Source: Nostoc sp. GT001
GTDB taxonomy: Bacteria > Cyanobacteriota > Cyanobacteriia > Cyanobacteriales > Nostocaceae
NCBI RefSeq assembly: GCF_030382115.1
Contig: NZ_JAUDRJ010000003.1
Location: 1,921,719-1,985,718 of the forward strand
Length of the DNA: 64,000 nucleotides
Direction of reading: 5' to 3'
Below the pieces are notes generated by a model. That model saw nothing but the letters and a program-made list of their open reading frames with translations. It searched no databases and was not told where the DNA came from. Of this stretch, positions 34,863 through 43,901 are shown piece by piece. Position 1 is the stretch's first letter. The number at the start of each line of letters is the position of its first letter. The translations under genes and the position numbers were made by a program.

Positions 34863-35102
34863 TACGGTGTACACACAAGTCGAAAAATTCTCTACAGTGA
34901 AACTGTCACGCCCACCCATATCCCGCCCAGAACTTCAGTTCTGGGCTGATAGCGAAACTCCACTGAAAGTGGACTAAATAATTAATTCAGTCCACTTTCA
35001 GTGGACTTGGGCTATGAGACTCGGAATTCATTCCGAGGCGGGATCAAAACACAGTGCGAGATTCATTAATAAAGAAAGATATAGACTTGTGTGTACACCG
35101 TA
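34863..35102. mobile_element. 240-bp hairpin-rich MITE-like element, copy A
   Basis: Perfect 18-bp terminal inverted repeats (34863-34880, TACGGTGTACACACAAGT; 35085-35102). Inside, in order: hairpin GCCCAGAACTTCAGTTCTGGGC, hairpin GTCCACTTTCAGTGGAC preceded by its inverted partner, and GAGACTCGGAATTCATTCCGAG followed by GCGGG. It has no coding capacity. The order of hairpins is shared with copies at 39441-39682 and 55131-55370. On both sides are blocks of a CCCTCCCCGCAAGC-type repeat. Confidence 0.8.
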
Positions 35103-35305
35103 GCCCCGCAAGCGGGGAGGGGTTGGGGGTGGGGTGCGATGACTGTGGGAATCATAACTAAATTAGCCGGACTTGATATAAAAACTAACTTTGACTACTT
35201 TCATCATTTTTTCAAATGTTCTAAATAGACAGCAACCAATATCATAATGCTGTTACATCTTTGTTAAGAATAGTTACAAGTTCTTAACACAAGGAAATAT
35301 CTCTT

Positions 35306-36652
35306 ATGGAAGTCTCACTTGAAAAGAATGCACCACATCGGGTTGTTATCGTTGGTGGCGGCTTTGGTGGACTATATACAGCAAAAGCTTTGAAGAAAGC
35401 AAATGTAAATGTTACTCTCATTGATAAACGTAACTTTCACCTATTTCAGCCGCTTTTATATCAAGTTGCCACAGGTACGCTATCACCTGCTGATATTTCT
35501 GCACCATTGCGATCTGTATTCAGCAAAAGCAAGAATACAAAAGTGCTGTTGGGAGAGGTAAATGATATTGATCCAAAAGCGCAACAAGTTATTCTGGGTG
35601 ATGAAGTAGTACCTTATGACACATTAATTGTCGCCACAGGTGTTAACCATTCCTATTTTGGTAAAGATAACTGGAAAGAATTTGCTCCTGGCTTGAAAAC
35701 TGTTGAAGATGCTATAGAAATGCGTCGCCAGATATTTTCGGCATTTGAAGCAGCAGAAAAAGAAACCGATCCAGAAATTCGCCGTGCTTTGTTGACTTTT
35801 GTGATTGTCGGGGGTGGCTCTACCGGTGTAGAATTATCCGGCGCGATCGCAGAATTAGCATACCAAACTCTCACAGAAGATTTCCGCAGTATCAATACCT
35901 CAGAAGCGAGAATTTTACTATTGCAAGGTGGCGATCGCATCCTCCCACACATTTCACCAGAATTATCGAAAGTAGCAGCAGAATCTTTGCAAAAGTTGGG
36001 TGTGGCTGTCTATACCAACACCAGAGTGACAAATATTGAAGGTAACATCGTTACTTTCAAACAAGGCGATGAATTGACAGAAATTACCTCAAAAACTATC
36101 TTGTGGGCAGCAGGTGTTCAAGGTTCGCCGATGGGGAAAGCCCTAGCAAAAAGTACAGGTGTAGAGTGCGATCGCTCTGGACGTGTGATTGTAGAACCAG
36201 ACTTGTCTATCAGGGGTTATAACAACATTTTTGTAGTGGGAGATTTAGGCAACTTTTCCCATCAAAATGGTAAACCCTTACCTGGTGTTGCACCTGTAGC
36301 CAAACAACAAGGAGAGTATGTAGCAAAACTCATTAAACGTAGGCTTAAAGGTGAGACTTTGCCAGAGTTTCGTTACAATGACGTAGGTACATTGGCAATG
36401 ATTGGGCAAAATTTAGCTGTTGTAGATTTAGGCTTAGTCAAACTCAAAGGTTTCATTGCTTGGCTCTTTTGGCTAGTAATTCACATCTACTTCTTAATCG
36501 AGTTTGACACTAAAGTAGTAGTAGCAATTCAGTGGGGATGGAATTATATTACTCGTAATCGTCGCTCCAGATTGATTACAGGTCGAGATGGTTTTGTAGA
36601 AGGAAAAACTGTTAACAATAGGCTGAAAGAGCCTTCGGGGACACCTCTTTAA
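35306..36652 (+). CDS. Type II NAD(P)H dehydrogenase (NDH-2)
   Basis: 448 residues. Two dinucleotide-binding motifs, VVIVGGGFGGLYTAKAL (about 13-29, FAD) and FVIVGGGSTGVELSGAIAE (about 165-183, NAD(P)H), are separated as in NDH-2 enzymes. These transfer electrons from NAD(P)H to plastoquinone without pumping protons. NFHLFQPLLYQVATGTLSP and VFVVGDLGNF are further family marks. A hydrophobic C-terminal segment (FIAWLFWLVIHIYFLIEF, about 385-402) anchors it to the membrane. ATG at 35306 with AAGGAA about 10 bases upstream. It is monocistronic, just downstream of repeat element A. Confidence 0.92.
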   Translation: MEVSLEKNAPHRVVIVGGGFGGLYTAKALKKANVNVTLIDKRNFHLFQPLLYQVATGTLSPADISAPLRSVFSKSKNTKVLLGEVNDIDPKAQQVILGDEVVPYDTLIVATGVNHSYFGKDNWKEFAPGLKTVEDAIEMRRQIFSAFEAAEKETDPEIRRALLTFVIVGGGSTGVELSGAIAELAYQTLTEDFRSINTSEARILLLQGGDRILPHISPELSKVAAESLQKLGVAVYTNTRVTNIEGNIVTFKQGDELTEITSKTILWAAGVQGSPMGKALAKSTGVECDRSGRVIVEPDLSIRGYNNIFVVGDLGNFSHQNGKPLPGVAPVAKQQGEYVAKLIKRRLKGETLPEFRYNDVGTLAMIGQNLAVVDLGLVKLKGFIAWLFWLVIHIYFLIEFDTKVVVAIQWGWNYITRNRRSRLITGRDGFVEGKTVNNRLKEPSGTPL

Positions 36653-36720
36653 CTTCAGGGTTCGCAACCGATAGTACTTGTATCGTGTCCTGCTAAAGAC
36701 TTTAGGGGGCAGGAGGGCAG

Positions 36721-36781
36721 ATGAGTAATGAGTAATGAGTAATGAGTAATGAGTAATGAGTAATGAGTAATGAGTAATGAG
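36721..36781. repeat. ATGAGTA heptamer tandem array
   Basis: About 8.5 perfect copies of the 7-bp unit in the gap between the convergent NDH-2 and recJ genes. A typical cyanobacterial short tandemly repeated repetitive sequence. Confidence 0.95.
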
Positions 36782-36839
36782 TTGGGGCAGGGGAGCAGGG
36801 GGAAAGAGGCTGTGTAGCAAACGCTGTGAACCCTTTAAA

Positions 36840-39227
36840 TTATTTACTGTCGTAGCTGGCGATCGCCACAATCGTAGATAAGGGAACTTCTGCAAAATAC
36901 TGTTGCTGAAATTGCTCTTCTCGGACAGCGGCTAAAAATCTTGCAACTGCTTCGTCAGCAAGGTTTTCTACACTATCGTTTGGATTCCAGGTAATTTGTA
37001 AAGAACGGTCTTGTCGTTGAACTGTGAACCCTAAGTATTTTAAGGCTTTGATGCCGACAAGTAAGGTTTGGTCGCTGATGCCGATTTTCTCTAAAAGTTG
37101 TCCGCGGGTAACTAGTTGATTTGTGCGACTGAGATATTTGGCAATTCCGACAAGAGTCAGCCAAATTTGATTAGGTGGTTGGTGCTTAGGTTTAGACCAA
37201 GCGATCGCTAATTGTTGCTGATTCTCAAGCCCAGACGTAGAGCGGCTACTCGCCAAACATCGCCGCAACCACATACGTAAATCATCCCAATTTGTGGGAC
37301 AATCTTCAATAATCAGTGCTGAGTGCTGAGTTGCTGAGTGTTCCTGATTCCGTAAGTCTAGGATGAAGGGTGTTAGCGATAGCTGAGTGTTGAGTGCTGA
37401 ATTAGCAGAAGAACGCACGGCAATCAATCTGATTTCATAACGTTTTTTGAAGGTGTTATAGTCTAGTTCTGCTATGCAATCACACCTTCCTATAGGCAAT
37501 TCATCTTTGTAATGTCCCCACCATAAGCCAGGAAAAGCACTTCTGCTAGAATCATCTCGAATATCAAACTCAGCTTTAATGTACTGTACCTTTTTCCCTT
37601 GCCAATCCTGCTGATTACGATGCCAAGAATTTTCAAACCAGCAGTTTTGAATTAGCAATTTCGGAACAGGATTACCCATTCCACAAGGTTCTAAGAGTTT
37701 GAGTTCCAAAAATAACTCTTTCCCCAAATCTGCTACCGTTACCGTCAAGTCTGCTTGCACAGTTGGCGTTAGAGTTGTACTACCCAAAGATTGCCGCAAC
37801 TGCTGATTAATCGCCGCTGTAAATAAAGGAATATTCTCCACCAACAAACTCAAACCCGCTGCAAAGGGATGTCCCCCAAAGCGATGTAACAAATGTGCTT
37901 GCTCTTTCACCAGTTGGTATAAATCGACAGAATTCACCGAACGAGCAGAACCCCTTGCAAGCAGAGGGGCGGAGGGGCGGAGGGGCAGAGGAGAAGAATT
38001 GCCCCCCTGCTCCCCTGCGCCTTCCGTACTCAACAAAATCGTCGGGCGTCCAGTTTCTTGTGCTATCTGTCCCGCAACTAAGCCCAATACACCCGCAGGC
38101 CATTGGGCATCTTCTAAGACAATAACGCTGGTGGTTGATAAATCTAATTGAGTAAGTTTTTGCGCCACTTGTGCTTGCACATCTTTTTGTAAAGATTTGC
38201 GGCGGGCGTTAGCGAGTTCTGTAACTTCGGCGAGTTCGTTACAACGTTTGACATCCCGACTAGTTAGTAATTCCACGCAGAAACTAGCATCACCTTGGAT
38301 ACGACTAACGGCGTTAATTCTTGGCCCCAAACCAAAAGAAATATCTGTGGGGCGATCGCCACTTTTCTGGCACAATTCTAATAATCGCCCCACCCCTGGC
38401 CGCCGCCGCGCTGCTGCTGGCTGTTTAAAATCTTCTTGTAGTCGTTGAATTCCCATCTGTGCCAAGTAACGGCAATCTCCACTTAACTGCACCAAATCGG
38501 CAATTAATCCAACTGCAACTAAATCTAATAAATCCTCTAACGGATATTTTGCAACATTGGGCAAGCTTTGATATAGTGCTTCCACCAACTTATAAGCTAC
38601 CGCCACCCCAGAAAGATTAAATAACTGATGTTCTTTTGGAAAATAGCGAGGATTGATAATCGCTGCAACAGGTGGGCGTTCGGCTGGTAAGGTATGATGG
38701 TCTGTAACTATTACATCTATACCTAGCTGTTTAGCATAAATAATTTCTTCAACATTTGTGCTACCTGTATCGCAAGTAACAATTAATTTGCAACCTTCTT
38801 TTGCTAAGTTATCAATCCCTTGATTATTAAGTCCGTGGGATTCTTTCAGACGATTGGGAATGTAGTAAACTAACTGAGTATTTTGAGCAAAAAACTGCCC
38901 CAATCCATCCCAAAGTACAGATGTGGCGGTAATGCCATCAGCATCGAAGTCTCCCCAGATGGCAATCTTTTCTTTAGTATTATATGCTTGTTGCAACCGT
39001 GCGATCGCCAGATGCATTTCTTGCCCAAACTCAAAGGGACTTGCTGGTTGATAAACTTTATAGTTGATAAAAGCTGTTAATTGTTGACGATCTTTAATAC
39101 CCCGTTGCCACAACAACTGCGCTGCATACAGTCCATTTGATGCAGGTGTATACTGTTTCACTGCTTGGATAAACCACTCTGGTGGTTGTTCAGTTGCTGT
39201 TATAGTCCACTGCTGTTGTTCTGGCAT
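36840..39227 (-). CDS. recJ: Single-stranded-DNA exonuclease RecJ
   Basis: 795 residues, of the long cyanobacterial type. The DHH phosphoesterase core is intact: WGDFDADGITAT (D93, D95, D97), TCDTGS (about 151-156), DHH at 176-178, and GLGPRINAVSRI (about 305-316). Then come the DHHA1 region (RFGGHPFAAGLSL), an OB-like domain, and a C-terminal extension ending in a winged-helix-like segment. It degrades 5'-ended single strands in recombination and mismatch repair. Two stretches, residues about 400-428 (NSSPLPLRPSAPLLARGS) and about 606-640 (ALNTQLSLTPFILDLRNQEHS), are encoded by intergenic-type repeats inserted in frame. ATG at 39227. It is convergent with NDH-2. Confidence 0.92.
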   Translation of the reverse strand: MPEQQQWTITATEQPPEWFIQAVKQYTPASNGLYAAQLLWQRGIKDRQQLTAFINYKVYQPASPFEFGQEMHLAIARLQQAYNTKEKIAIWGDFDADGITATSVLWDGLGQFFAQNTQLVYYIPNRLKESHGLNNQGIDNLAKEGCKLIVTCDTGSTNVEEIIYAKQLGIDVIVTDHHTLPAERPPVAAIINPRYFPKEHQLFNLSGVAVAYKLVEALYQSLPNVAKYPLEDLLDLVAVGLIADLVQLSGDCRYLAQMGIQRLQEDFKQPAAARRRPGVGRLLELCQKSGDRPTDISFGLGPRINAVSRIQGDASFCVELLTSRDVKRCNELAEVTELANARRKSLQKDVQAQVAQKLTQLDLSTTSVIVLEDAQWPAGVLGLVAGQIAQETGRPTILLSTEGAGEQGGNSSPLPLRPSAPLLARGSARSVNSVDLYQLVKEQAHLLHRFGGHPFAAGLSLLVENIPLFTAAINQQLRQSLGSTTLTPTVQADLTVTVADLGKELFLELKLLEPCGMGNPVPKLLIQNCWFENSWHRNQQDWQGKKVQYIKAEFDIRDDSSRSAFPGLWWGHYKDELPIGRCDCIAELDYNTFKKRYEIRLIAVRSSANSALNTQLSLTPFILDLRNQEHSATQHSALIIEDCPTNWDDLRMWLRRCLASSRSTSGLENQQQLAIAWSKPKHQPPNQIWLTLVGIAKYLSRTNQLVTRGQLLEKIGISDQTLLVGIKALKYLGFTVQRQDRSLQITWNPNDSVENLADEAVARFLAAVREEQFQQQYFAEVPLSTIVAIASYDSK
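37310..37413. repeat. TGAGTGCTGAGT-type repeat inside recJ
   Basis: Repeated AGTGCTGAGT/GCTGAGTGTT words, which are common between genes in these genomes, occur at both ends of this stretch and are translated within the C-terminal third of RecJ. Confidence 0.7.
37945..38033. repeat. GGGGCGGAGGGGC / CCCCTGCTCCCCTGC repeat inside recJ
   Basis: Tandem GAGGGGCG units followed by CCCCCTGCTCCCCTGCGCC, an intergenic-type low-complexity repeat, are read in frame between the DHH and DHHA1 regions of RecJ. Confidence 0.8.
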
Positions 39228-39440
39228 ACAAACAAAGTTAGGATTTAGAAGTTAAAACTTTTAAAATCACAGAATTAAAAATATCTCCAGCAAGTCAAGC
39301 AATTAAAATCCTACGACTTAAATCTGATCGTATTATAAAACTTCTTCCTTTCTATTCCCTAGTCTCTACTCCCTGCCTCCACATTAGATTCAGGAATCAA
39401 ATCGGGGGTTGCATATTTGCGGGATGATTTTACTATTTTT

Positions 39441-39682
39441 GTGGGGTGGGCATCTTGCCATTGGTGTCAACTTAACGCAAAAACTATGTCCCGCAAGGAA
39501 CTTCAGTTCCAAGAATCAGAGCGAAAGTCATCTGAAGATGACTAGATATCCCCAAAAATATTCAGTCTACTTCAGTAGACTTTAACTATGAGCCAGAGAA
39601 TAAATTCTCTGGCGGGTTATGAAGCCCGCAGCGAAGCTATTTCTAGCTTAAGTTGACACCAATGGCAGGATGCCCACCCCAC
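39441..39682. mobile_element. 242-bp hairpin-rich MITE-like element, copy C
   Basis: Ends are inverted repeats of 35 bases with one mismatch (39441-39475 and 39648-39682). The inner part is TTGGTGTCAACTTAA, and the outer part is GTGGGGTGGGCATCTTGCC, which also occurs alone near 13108-13130. The interior has GGAACTTCAGTTCC, GTCATCTGAAGATGAC, GTCTACTTCAGTAGAC and CCAGAGAATAAATTCTCTGG hairpins, in the same order and with the same linkers (AGCGAAAG, CTATGAG) as copies A and B but with different stem sequences. Confidence 0.8.
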
Positions 39683-39723
39683 AAGAATCATCCCTTAATT
39701 CAGCAACGCCTCAAATCGAATTG

Positions 39724-40221
39724 CTATAACTGCGAAGGTTCAGCAGAAGGGGGAATAATTTCAAGACCATATTTTGAAGCAGCAGCCAAAGCTTTTTCGA
39801 TATCTGCGGGATTAACGCGAGGTAATTGCGTCCTTTCCGAGACTGGCACACCTACTTCCATAAAAAACTTCTCTAACCCTGCTGGTGTGAACCAGCAAAG
39901 TAATTTTGCTGGCTTTGTACTGATATTTGTAAACCTGTGGAGTTGACCTTTAGGAGAATGAAGGAAGGTTCCAGGAATTGCTAAGATAATCTGGTTATCA
40001 AGCTGAAATTCTAATTCTCCCTCTTGAATATAAAAAGCTTCATCTTCGTGACTATGAATGTGAGGAGGTGTACCGTTTTGTGGTTGAACAGCGATCTCAA
40101 TTAGAGCATAAGCTTGACCAGTTTCTTCACCTACCGCTTTAAAGGTATACAAATCTCCAAGCACCCAATATGAAGAACCTTGTCCTGGTTGCTGTAATAT
40201 TCCTTGTAAATTGACTGTCAT
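39724..40221 (-). CDS. Single-domain cupin protein, quercetinase-like
   Basis: 165 residues with one cupin barrel (about 35-115). Metal-binding motif 1 is PPHIHSHEDEAFYIQEGELEF (His, His, Glu) and motif 2 is GTFLHSPKGQLHRFTN (His). It resembles small quercetin-2,3-dioxygenase-like cupins that bind Fe, Mn or Ni. No specific substrate can be assigned. A C-terminal helical tail (RVNPADIEKALAAASKYGLEII) is typical. ATG at 40221, with AAGGAA about 7 bases upstream. It stands alone, with about 280-bp and 500-bp gaps on either side. Confidence 0.85.
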   Translation of the reverse strand: MTVNLQGILQQPGQGSSYWVLGDLYTFKAVGEETGQAYALIEIAVQPQNGTPPHIHSHEDEAFYIQEGELEFQLDNQIILAIPGTFLHSPKGQLHRFTNISTKPAKLLCWFTPAGLEKFFMEVGVPVSERTQLPRVNPADIEKALAAASKYGLEIIPPSAEPSQL

Positions 40222-40498
40222 AGCGATTTCCTTGTGGGATGTTTTTTAGGAATTAGATAATTTGTTGCTCACTAGTACCGCAAGGCGGGAGTCAAAAGTT
40301 GACCCTGAGCACAGTCGAAGGGTCAAAAAATCAACAAAAATATATTCCGAGCTTCTGGCGCAATTTTAAATAGTATGTTTATTTACGCCATGCTGTACTA
40401 GCTAGATTAACGAAGAATTACTAATTCATAATTTATGTATATTTTATCAAGTAATTCACTATACTTTTCCTTACTTTGTATGACTTTTTAGTTAATTA

Positions 40499-41014
40499 TT
40501 AACTACTCAACTTAGCAGCACCAAAAGTAGCATTGAACTTGCGACACCAGATAGCAGCAGATTTGTAATCTGCTAAATTTATATTGTTAGGAATAGAATA
40601 TGTTTGAGCGCCACTATATTTTTTTAAGGGAGCAAGAATGATATAGTCCCCATTTTTTAAAGAATAATTTGGCGGCTTCGTTGAACCAATTACATTATCT
40701 GAACGGTGCAAAATTACGACTAAATCCGGGCCTGATTCCGAGGTTTTAAACGATTCTCCAAGCTCTAGAAATGATTTACTGTCTTTGTTAAGAATACTGA
40801 CTGTTCCTTGAGTTGTATGTTCTCCAGAAACAAAAGTACCTGACTTCTGAGATTGTACCGAAGGGGTTAAAGACTTTGCCGGAGTTGAAGATTTGGGAAT
40901 AGATGTATTCACTGCGATCGCAACTTCTTTAGACTCATTATTTGATACTTCTCGGACACAACTAATCATGACAATAGAAGACAAAATTAGTATTAATAAA
41001 TTTCTGATTTTCAT
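40499..41014 (-). CDS. DM13-domain lipoprotein
   Basis: 171 residues. The hydrophobic leader LLILILSSIVMISC ends in a lipobox Cys (about 19). A low-complexity Ser/Lys/Thr linker leads to a DM13 domain (about 60-171): GTFVSGEHTTQGTVSI, FLELGESFKTSESGPDLVVILHR, KKYSGAQTYSIPNNINLADYKSAAIWCRKFNATFGAAKL. DM13 is a small beta domain with a conserved Cys near its end, proposed to act in redox or electron transfer at the cell surface. I chose ATG 41014; a TTG nine bases upstream is also in frame. Confidence 0.85.
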   Translation of the reverse strand: MKIRNLLILILSSIVMISCVREVSNNESKEVAIAVNTSIPKSSTPAKSLTPSVQSQKSGTFVSGEHTTQGTVSILNKDSKSFLELGESFKTSESGPDLVVILHRSDNVIGSTKPPNYSLKNGDYIILAPLKKYSGAQTYSIPNNINLADYKSAAIWCRKFNATFGAAKLSS

Positions 41015-41553
41015 AAACAACAATATAGGTTTTGAATTGAGATTTGAACTAATTATTGCTTATATAATTAGTCATAAAATTATGGATATCTAAGGATTAA
41101 TCTCTAAAAAGCTGAGATTTTGTTTAAAAAGTTCTTATAGATTTCTCAGCAAAATCTAAACTTATCGCAAGTGGTTAGGTATAAATAAACACAATTGAAT
41201 TATCAAAAACGTAACAGACTGAAGTCAACCAAGCATAATTTTCTAAAATTATTTAACTTTGCTTACAATGATACCGCTTATTTTTACTTATTTAATTCTT
41301 GTATAATTTTAAATTTAGTTAAGTAAAATTTCATAATTTTGTTGTATACAAATAGCAGATGTCTTTAGTAGAATCTTTCTATCAACTTAGAGTGTTCCAA
41401 AAAATAAATGAGCCAAAACCCATCATTGCGTTCGCTCGCAATGACAATTGGGTATTTTTTTACTTGGAGTACTCTTACACTTAACGATTAAAATCGCCGC
41501 TACCCAAATCAAACTTGCGGAAACAGGCTTCAAAACCCATGCAATAGGCATCC
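41015..41553. other. AT-rich gene-free interval
   Basis: About 540 bp. The only structure seen is a CATTGCGTTCGCTCGCAATG hairpin (41424-41443), a widespread host repeat. The remainder is AT-rich and probably holds the promoters of the divergent DM13 and GAF genes. Confidence 0.6.
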
Positions 41554-42105
41554 ATGAGCAAAACCAGTGATGACGAAATGTTGTTGCACAAGCAAACTTG
41601 GCATCGTGAGCGGCAAATAATAGCACGTTTATCTTCTTTGAACTATCGAACTGGCGAACTGGGTAGCTATTTGCACAACATTGCTTGCGGAGTCAGCGAA
41701 CTCATTGGAGTTGATTGGACAGTTGTTACCTTTTGCCAAGAGGGGTTTGAAACGGTTCTAGCCAGTACCCTTGAAATGGGCGAAGGCGAACATGTTTATT
41801 CACTACATGGTTTACTAACTGGTACTGTTATCAAAATGGGTCAATCATTAGCAGTAAAAGATGCTCAAAAACACCCAGAAGATGGACAGGCTCCAGAAGG
41901 TTATTGTGCATATTTAGGGATACCATTGCAGACTGCTGAAAGTGAAGTGATTGGTACTATCTGTTCTTTTAATCGTCTACCACGTGATTTTATAAAAGAA
42001 GACATCCAAATTGTGGAATTGTTTGCTGAAAGAGCTGCAACAGCTATTGATAATTATCATCTCTATCAACAACAGTGCAAATTTAATCATATTCTAGAAG
42101 CTTAA
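41554..42105 (+). CDS. Stand-alone GAF domain protein
   Basis: 183 residues: a helical N terminus (residues 1-35) and one GAF domain (about 40-175) of the type usually found at the N terminus of histidine kinases (RTGELGSYLHNIACGVSELIGVDWTVVTF...GYCAYLGIPLQTAESEVIGTICSFNRLPRDF...LFAERAATAIDNY). There is no output domain, and the frame ends in a short tail. The Cys-His bilin motif seen in the GAF domains at 13744-21395 is absent, so this one more likely binds a small ligand or only dimerises. It may be a truncated sensor. ATG at 41554. Confidence 0.82.
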   Translation: MSKTSDDEMLLHKQTWHRERQIIARLSSLNYRTGELGSYLHNIACGVSELIGVDWTVVTFCQEGFETVLASTLEMGEGEHVYSLHGLLTGTVIKMGQSLAVKDAQKHPEDGQAPEGYCAYLGIPLQTAESEVIGTICSFNRLPRDFIKEDIQIVELFAERAATAIDNYHLYQQQCKFNHILEA

Positions 42106-42252
42106 ATGAAATTTTGATTCATATAAACGCCATATTTTGCCACTGATAATATTTTTTACTTTTGTTTTTATTTACAACTTGTGAGCTAAATCACACTAGT
42201 AACCTAAGCACCGAAATAAAATTCTATGTGTGCATAAAATATTACATATAAA

Positions 42253-42693
42253 ATGATGGAATTACTTCAACTAATGTTGGTGTTAGGTACAGTCGTTGGT
42301 GTTACAGATGGGAACACAATTTTGGTTAAAGATAATGCAGGACAAACAACTATAGTCAAGTTAGCGTGTATTAATGCACCAGAGGCAACTGACAAGCGCT
42401 ATGGTTTAGCAGCAACACAAAGGCTAAAACAGCTATTACCACCTCAAACTCCTGTCGTGATTAGAAGCACAGAACAAATTAAAAGTGGTCGTCCAGCGGG
42501 TGAAGTATTTGTAGATAATCGGTCAGTAAATTTACTTTTAGTAGAGTCAGGTAATGCCGTCGTTGACCAAGAATCTTTACAAAATTGCTATGAGAGCAAA
42601 ACCCAATTTTTAATTGCAGAAGCTAATGCTAAAAATAAGCATTTGGGTTTGTGGCAACAATCAAAATTACAATTGAAGTTACATACCAAGTAA
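42253..42693 (+). CDS. Staphylococcal-nuclease-like protein
   Basis: 146 residues with the SNase (thermonuclease) OB fold: TVVGVTDGNTILV, VKLACINAPEATDKRYGLAATQRLKQLLP, and IKSGRPAGEVFVDNRSVNLLLVESGNAVV. Active-site positions are only partly kept. The Glu of APE and one Arg (SGR) are present, but the first Arg (usually VRLxGIDAPE) is Lys, and DGDT is DGNT. It may be a weak or inactive nuclease. The short hydrophobic N terminus (MMELLQLMLVLG) could be an uncleaved signal. ATG at 42253, with a second ATG next to it. Confidence 0.8.
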   Translation: MMELLQLMLVLGTVVGVTDGNTILVKDNAGQTTIVKLACINAPEATDKRYGLAATQRLKQLLPPQTPVVIRSTEQIKSGRPAGEVFVDNRSVNLLLVESGNAVVDQESLQNCYESKTQFLIAEANAKNKHLGLWQQSKLQLKLHTK

Positions 42694-42769
42694 GCGCTGA
42701 CACGATCAGTTATAATAAGCAGAAGCAATTTTAAAACAATACAGTTGAGAATGAGCAACAAAACCCTCA

Positions 42770-42797
42770 TGTAGAGACGCTATAAATCGCGTCTTGA
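42770..42797. repeat. GAGACGC-ATAAATCGCGTCT palindromic repeat
   Basis: Copy of the GCGAT/ATCGC palindrome family, here with one arm mutated (GACGCTATAAATCGCGTC). It is embedded in a longer block (GAGCAACAAAACCC ... CCAATTATCTACACCAATA) that matches the reverse complement of 47285-47365. Confidence 0.7.
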
Positions 42798-42860
42798 AAG
42801 ACCAATTATCTACACCAATAACCCTTAACTAAATAGTATTAAATTTTAGGATTGCTGCAC

Positions 42861-43901
42861 TTATTTGATTGTTGCATTTTTAATATCACCAATCAACTCA
42901 TCAATCCTTGATTGAGTAGTGTTCCAAGAACACATAAAACGTACTCCTCCCACACCAATAAATGTATAAAACTGCCAGTTTTTGGCTTTTAAGCTGTGAA
43001 TGACTTCTTCAGGTAATTTCACAAATACGGCGTTGGCTTCTCTAGGAAACATCAAGTCAACACCTTCTATGTTTAATAATTGATTTTCTAAGTATTCAGC
43101 ACATTGATTGGCATGTCTGGCATTTTTTAACCAAGCACCAGTTTCTAACAAACCCAACCAAGGAGCCGAAATAAATCGCATTTTTGAAGCTAGCTGGCCT
43201 GCTTGCTTGCATCGATAATCAAAATCTTCTGCTAGCGCTTTATTGAAGAAAAGAATGGCTTCACCTAATGCCATTCCATTCTTAGTACCACAAAAACACA
43301 ATACATCCACTCCACTTTTCCAAGTAATTTCAGCAGGGCTTTTATTCATAGCGGCAACTGCATTTGCAAAACGAGCGCCATCCATGTGAATCTTTAAGTT
43401 ATATTTGTTTGCAACTTCTTTAATACTTAAAAGTTCTTCAATAGAATATAAAGTTCCTAATTCAGTTGATTGTGTAATGCTAATAACTTTAGGTTTGGGA
43501 TAATGAATGTCAGTACGTTTAGTAACAATCGACTCTATAGACTCTGATGTTAATTTGCCATTTTTACCGTGAGCAAGTAGCAGTTTAGAGCCATTAGATG
43601 CAAATTCAGGTGCGCCACATTCGTCTGTTTCTATGTGAGATGTCTCATGACAAATGACGCTGTGATATGACTGGCAAAGAGCAGCTAAAGATAAAGAATT
43701 TGCAGCTGTGCCGTTAAAGGTAAAAAATACTTCACAATCAATTTCAAAGAGTTCCCGAAAATAATCTGCCGCTTTTTGAGTCCATTCATCATTTCCATAA
43801 GCTGGAACACTACCTTGATTTGCCCTAATCATATATTCCAGTGCTTCAGGACAAATACCAGAGGAATTATCACTTGCAAACTGCTCTAATTGGCTACTCA
43901 T
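42861..43901 (-). CDS. Low-specificity L-threonine aldolase
   Basis: 346 residues of the PLP-dependent threonine-aldolase family, which splits threonine/allo-threonine to glycine and acetaldehyde. Landmarks: FASDNSSGICPEAL, GNDEWTQKAADYF, TFNGTAANSLSLAAL, SHIETDECGAPEF, the cofactor-binding IHMDGARFANAVAA (D174) and the Schiff-base lysine in CFCGTKNGM (K207). All are intact. ATG at 43901. It is alone, with an AT-rich 634-bp gap upstream towards the Mla-type genes. Confidence 0.92.
   Translation of the reverse strand: MSSQLEQFASDNSSGICPEALEYMIRANQGSVPAYGNDEWTQKAADYFRELFEIDCEVFFTFNGTAANSLSLAALCQSYHSVICHETSHIETDECGAPEFASNGSKLLLAHGKNGKLTSESIESIVTKRTDIHYPKPKVISITQSTELGTLYSIEELLSIKEVANKYNLKIHMDGARFANAVAAMNKSPAEITWKSGVDVLCFCGTKNGMALGEAILFFNKALAEDFDYRCKQAGQLASKMRFISAPWLGLLETGAWLKNARHANQCAEYLENQLLNIEGVDLMFPREANAVFVKLPEEVIHSLKAKNWQFYTFIGVGGVRFMCSWNTTQSRIDELIGDIKNATIK

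Noticed and set aside
36721-36781. Possible CRISPR-like array
   Set aside because: The unit is only 7 bp and contiguous, with no spacers; it is a simple tandem repeat.
36494-36895. 133-codon minus-strand open frame
   Set aside because: It is the translation of the ATGAGTA array and the tails of two convergent genes.
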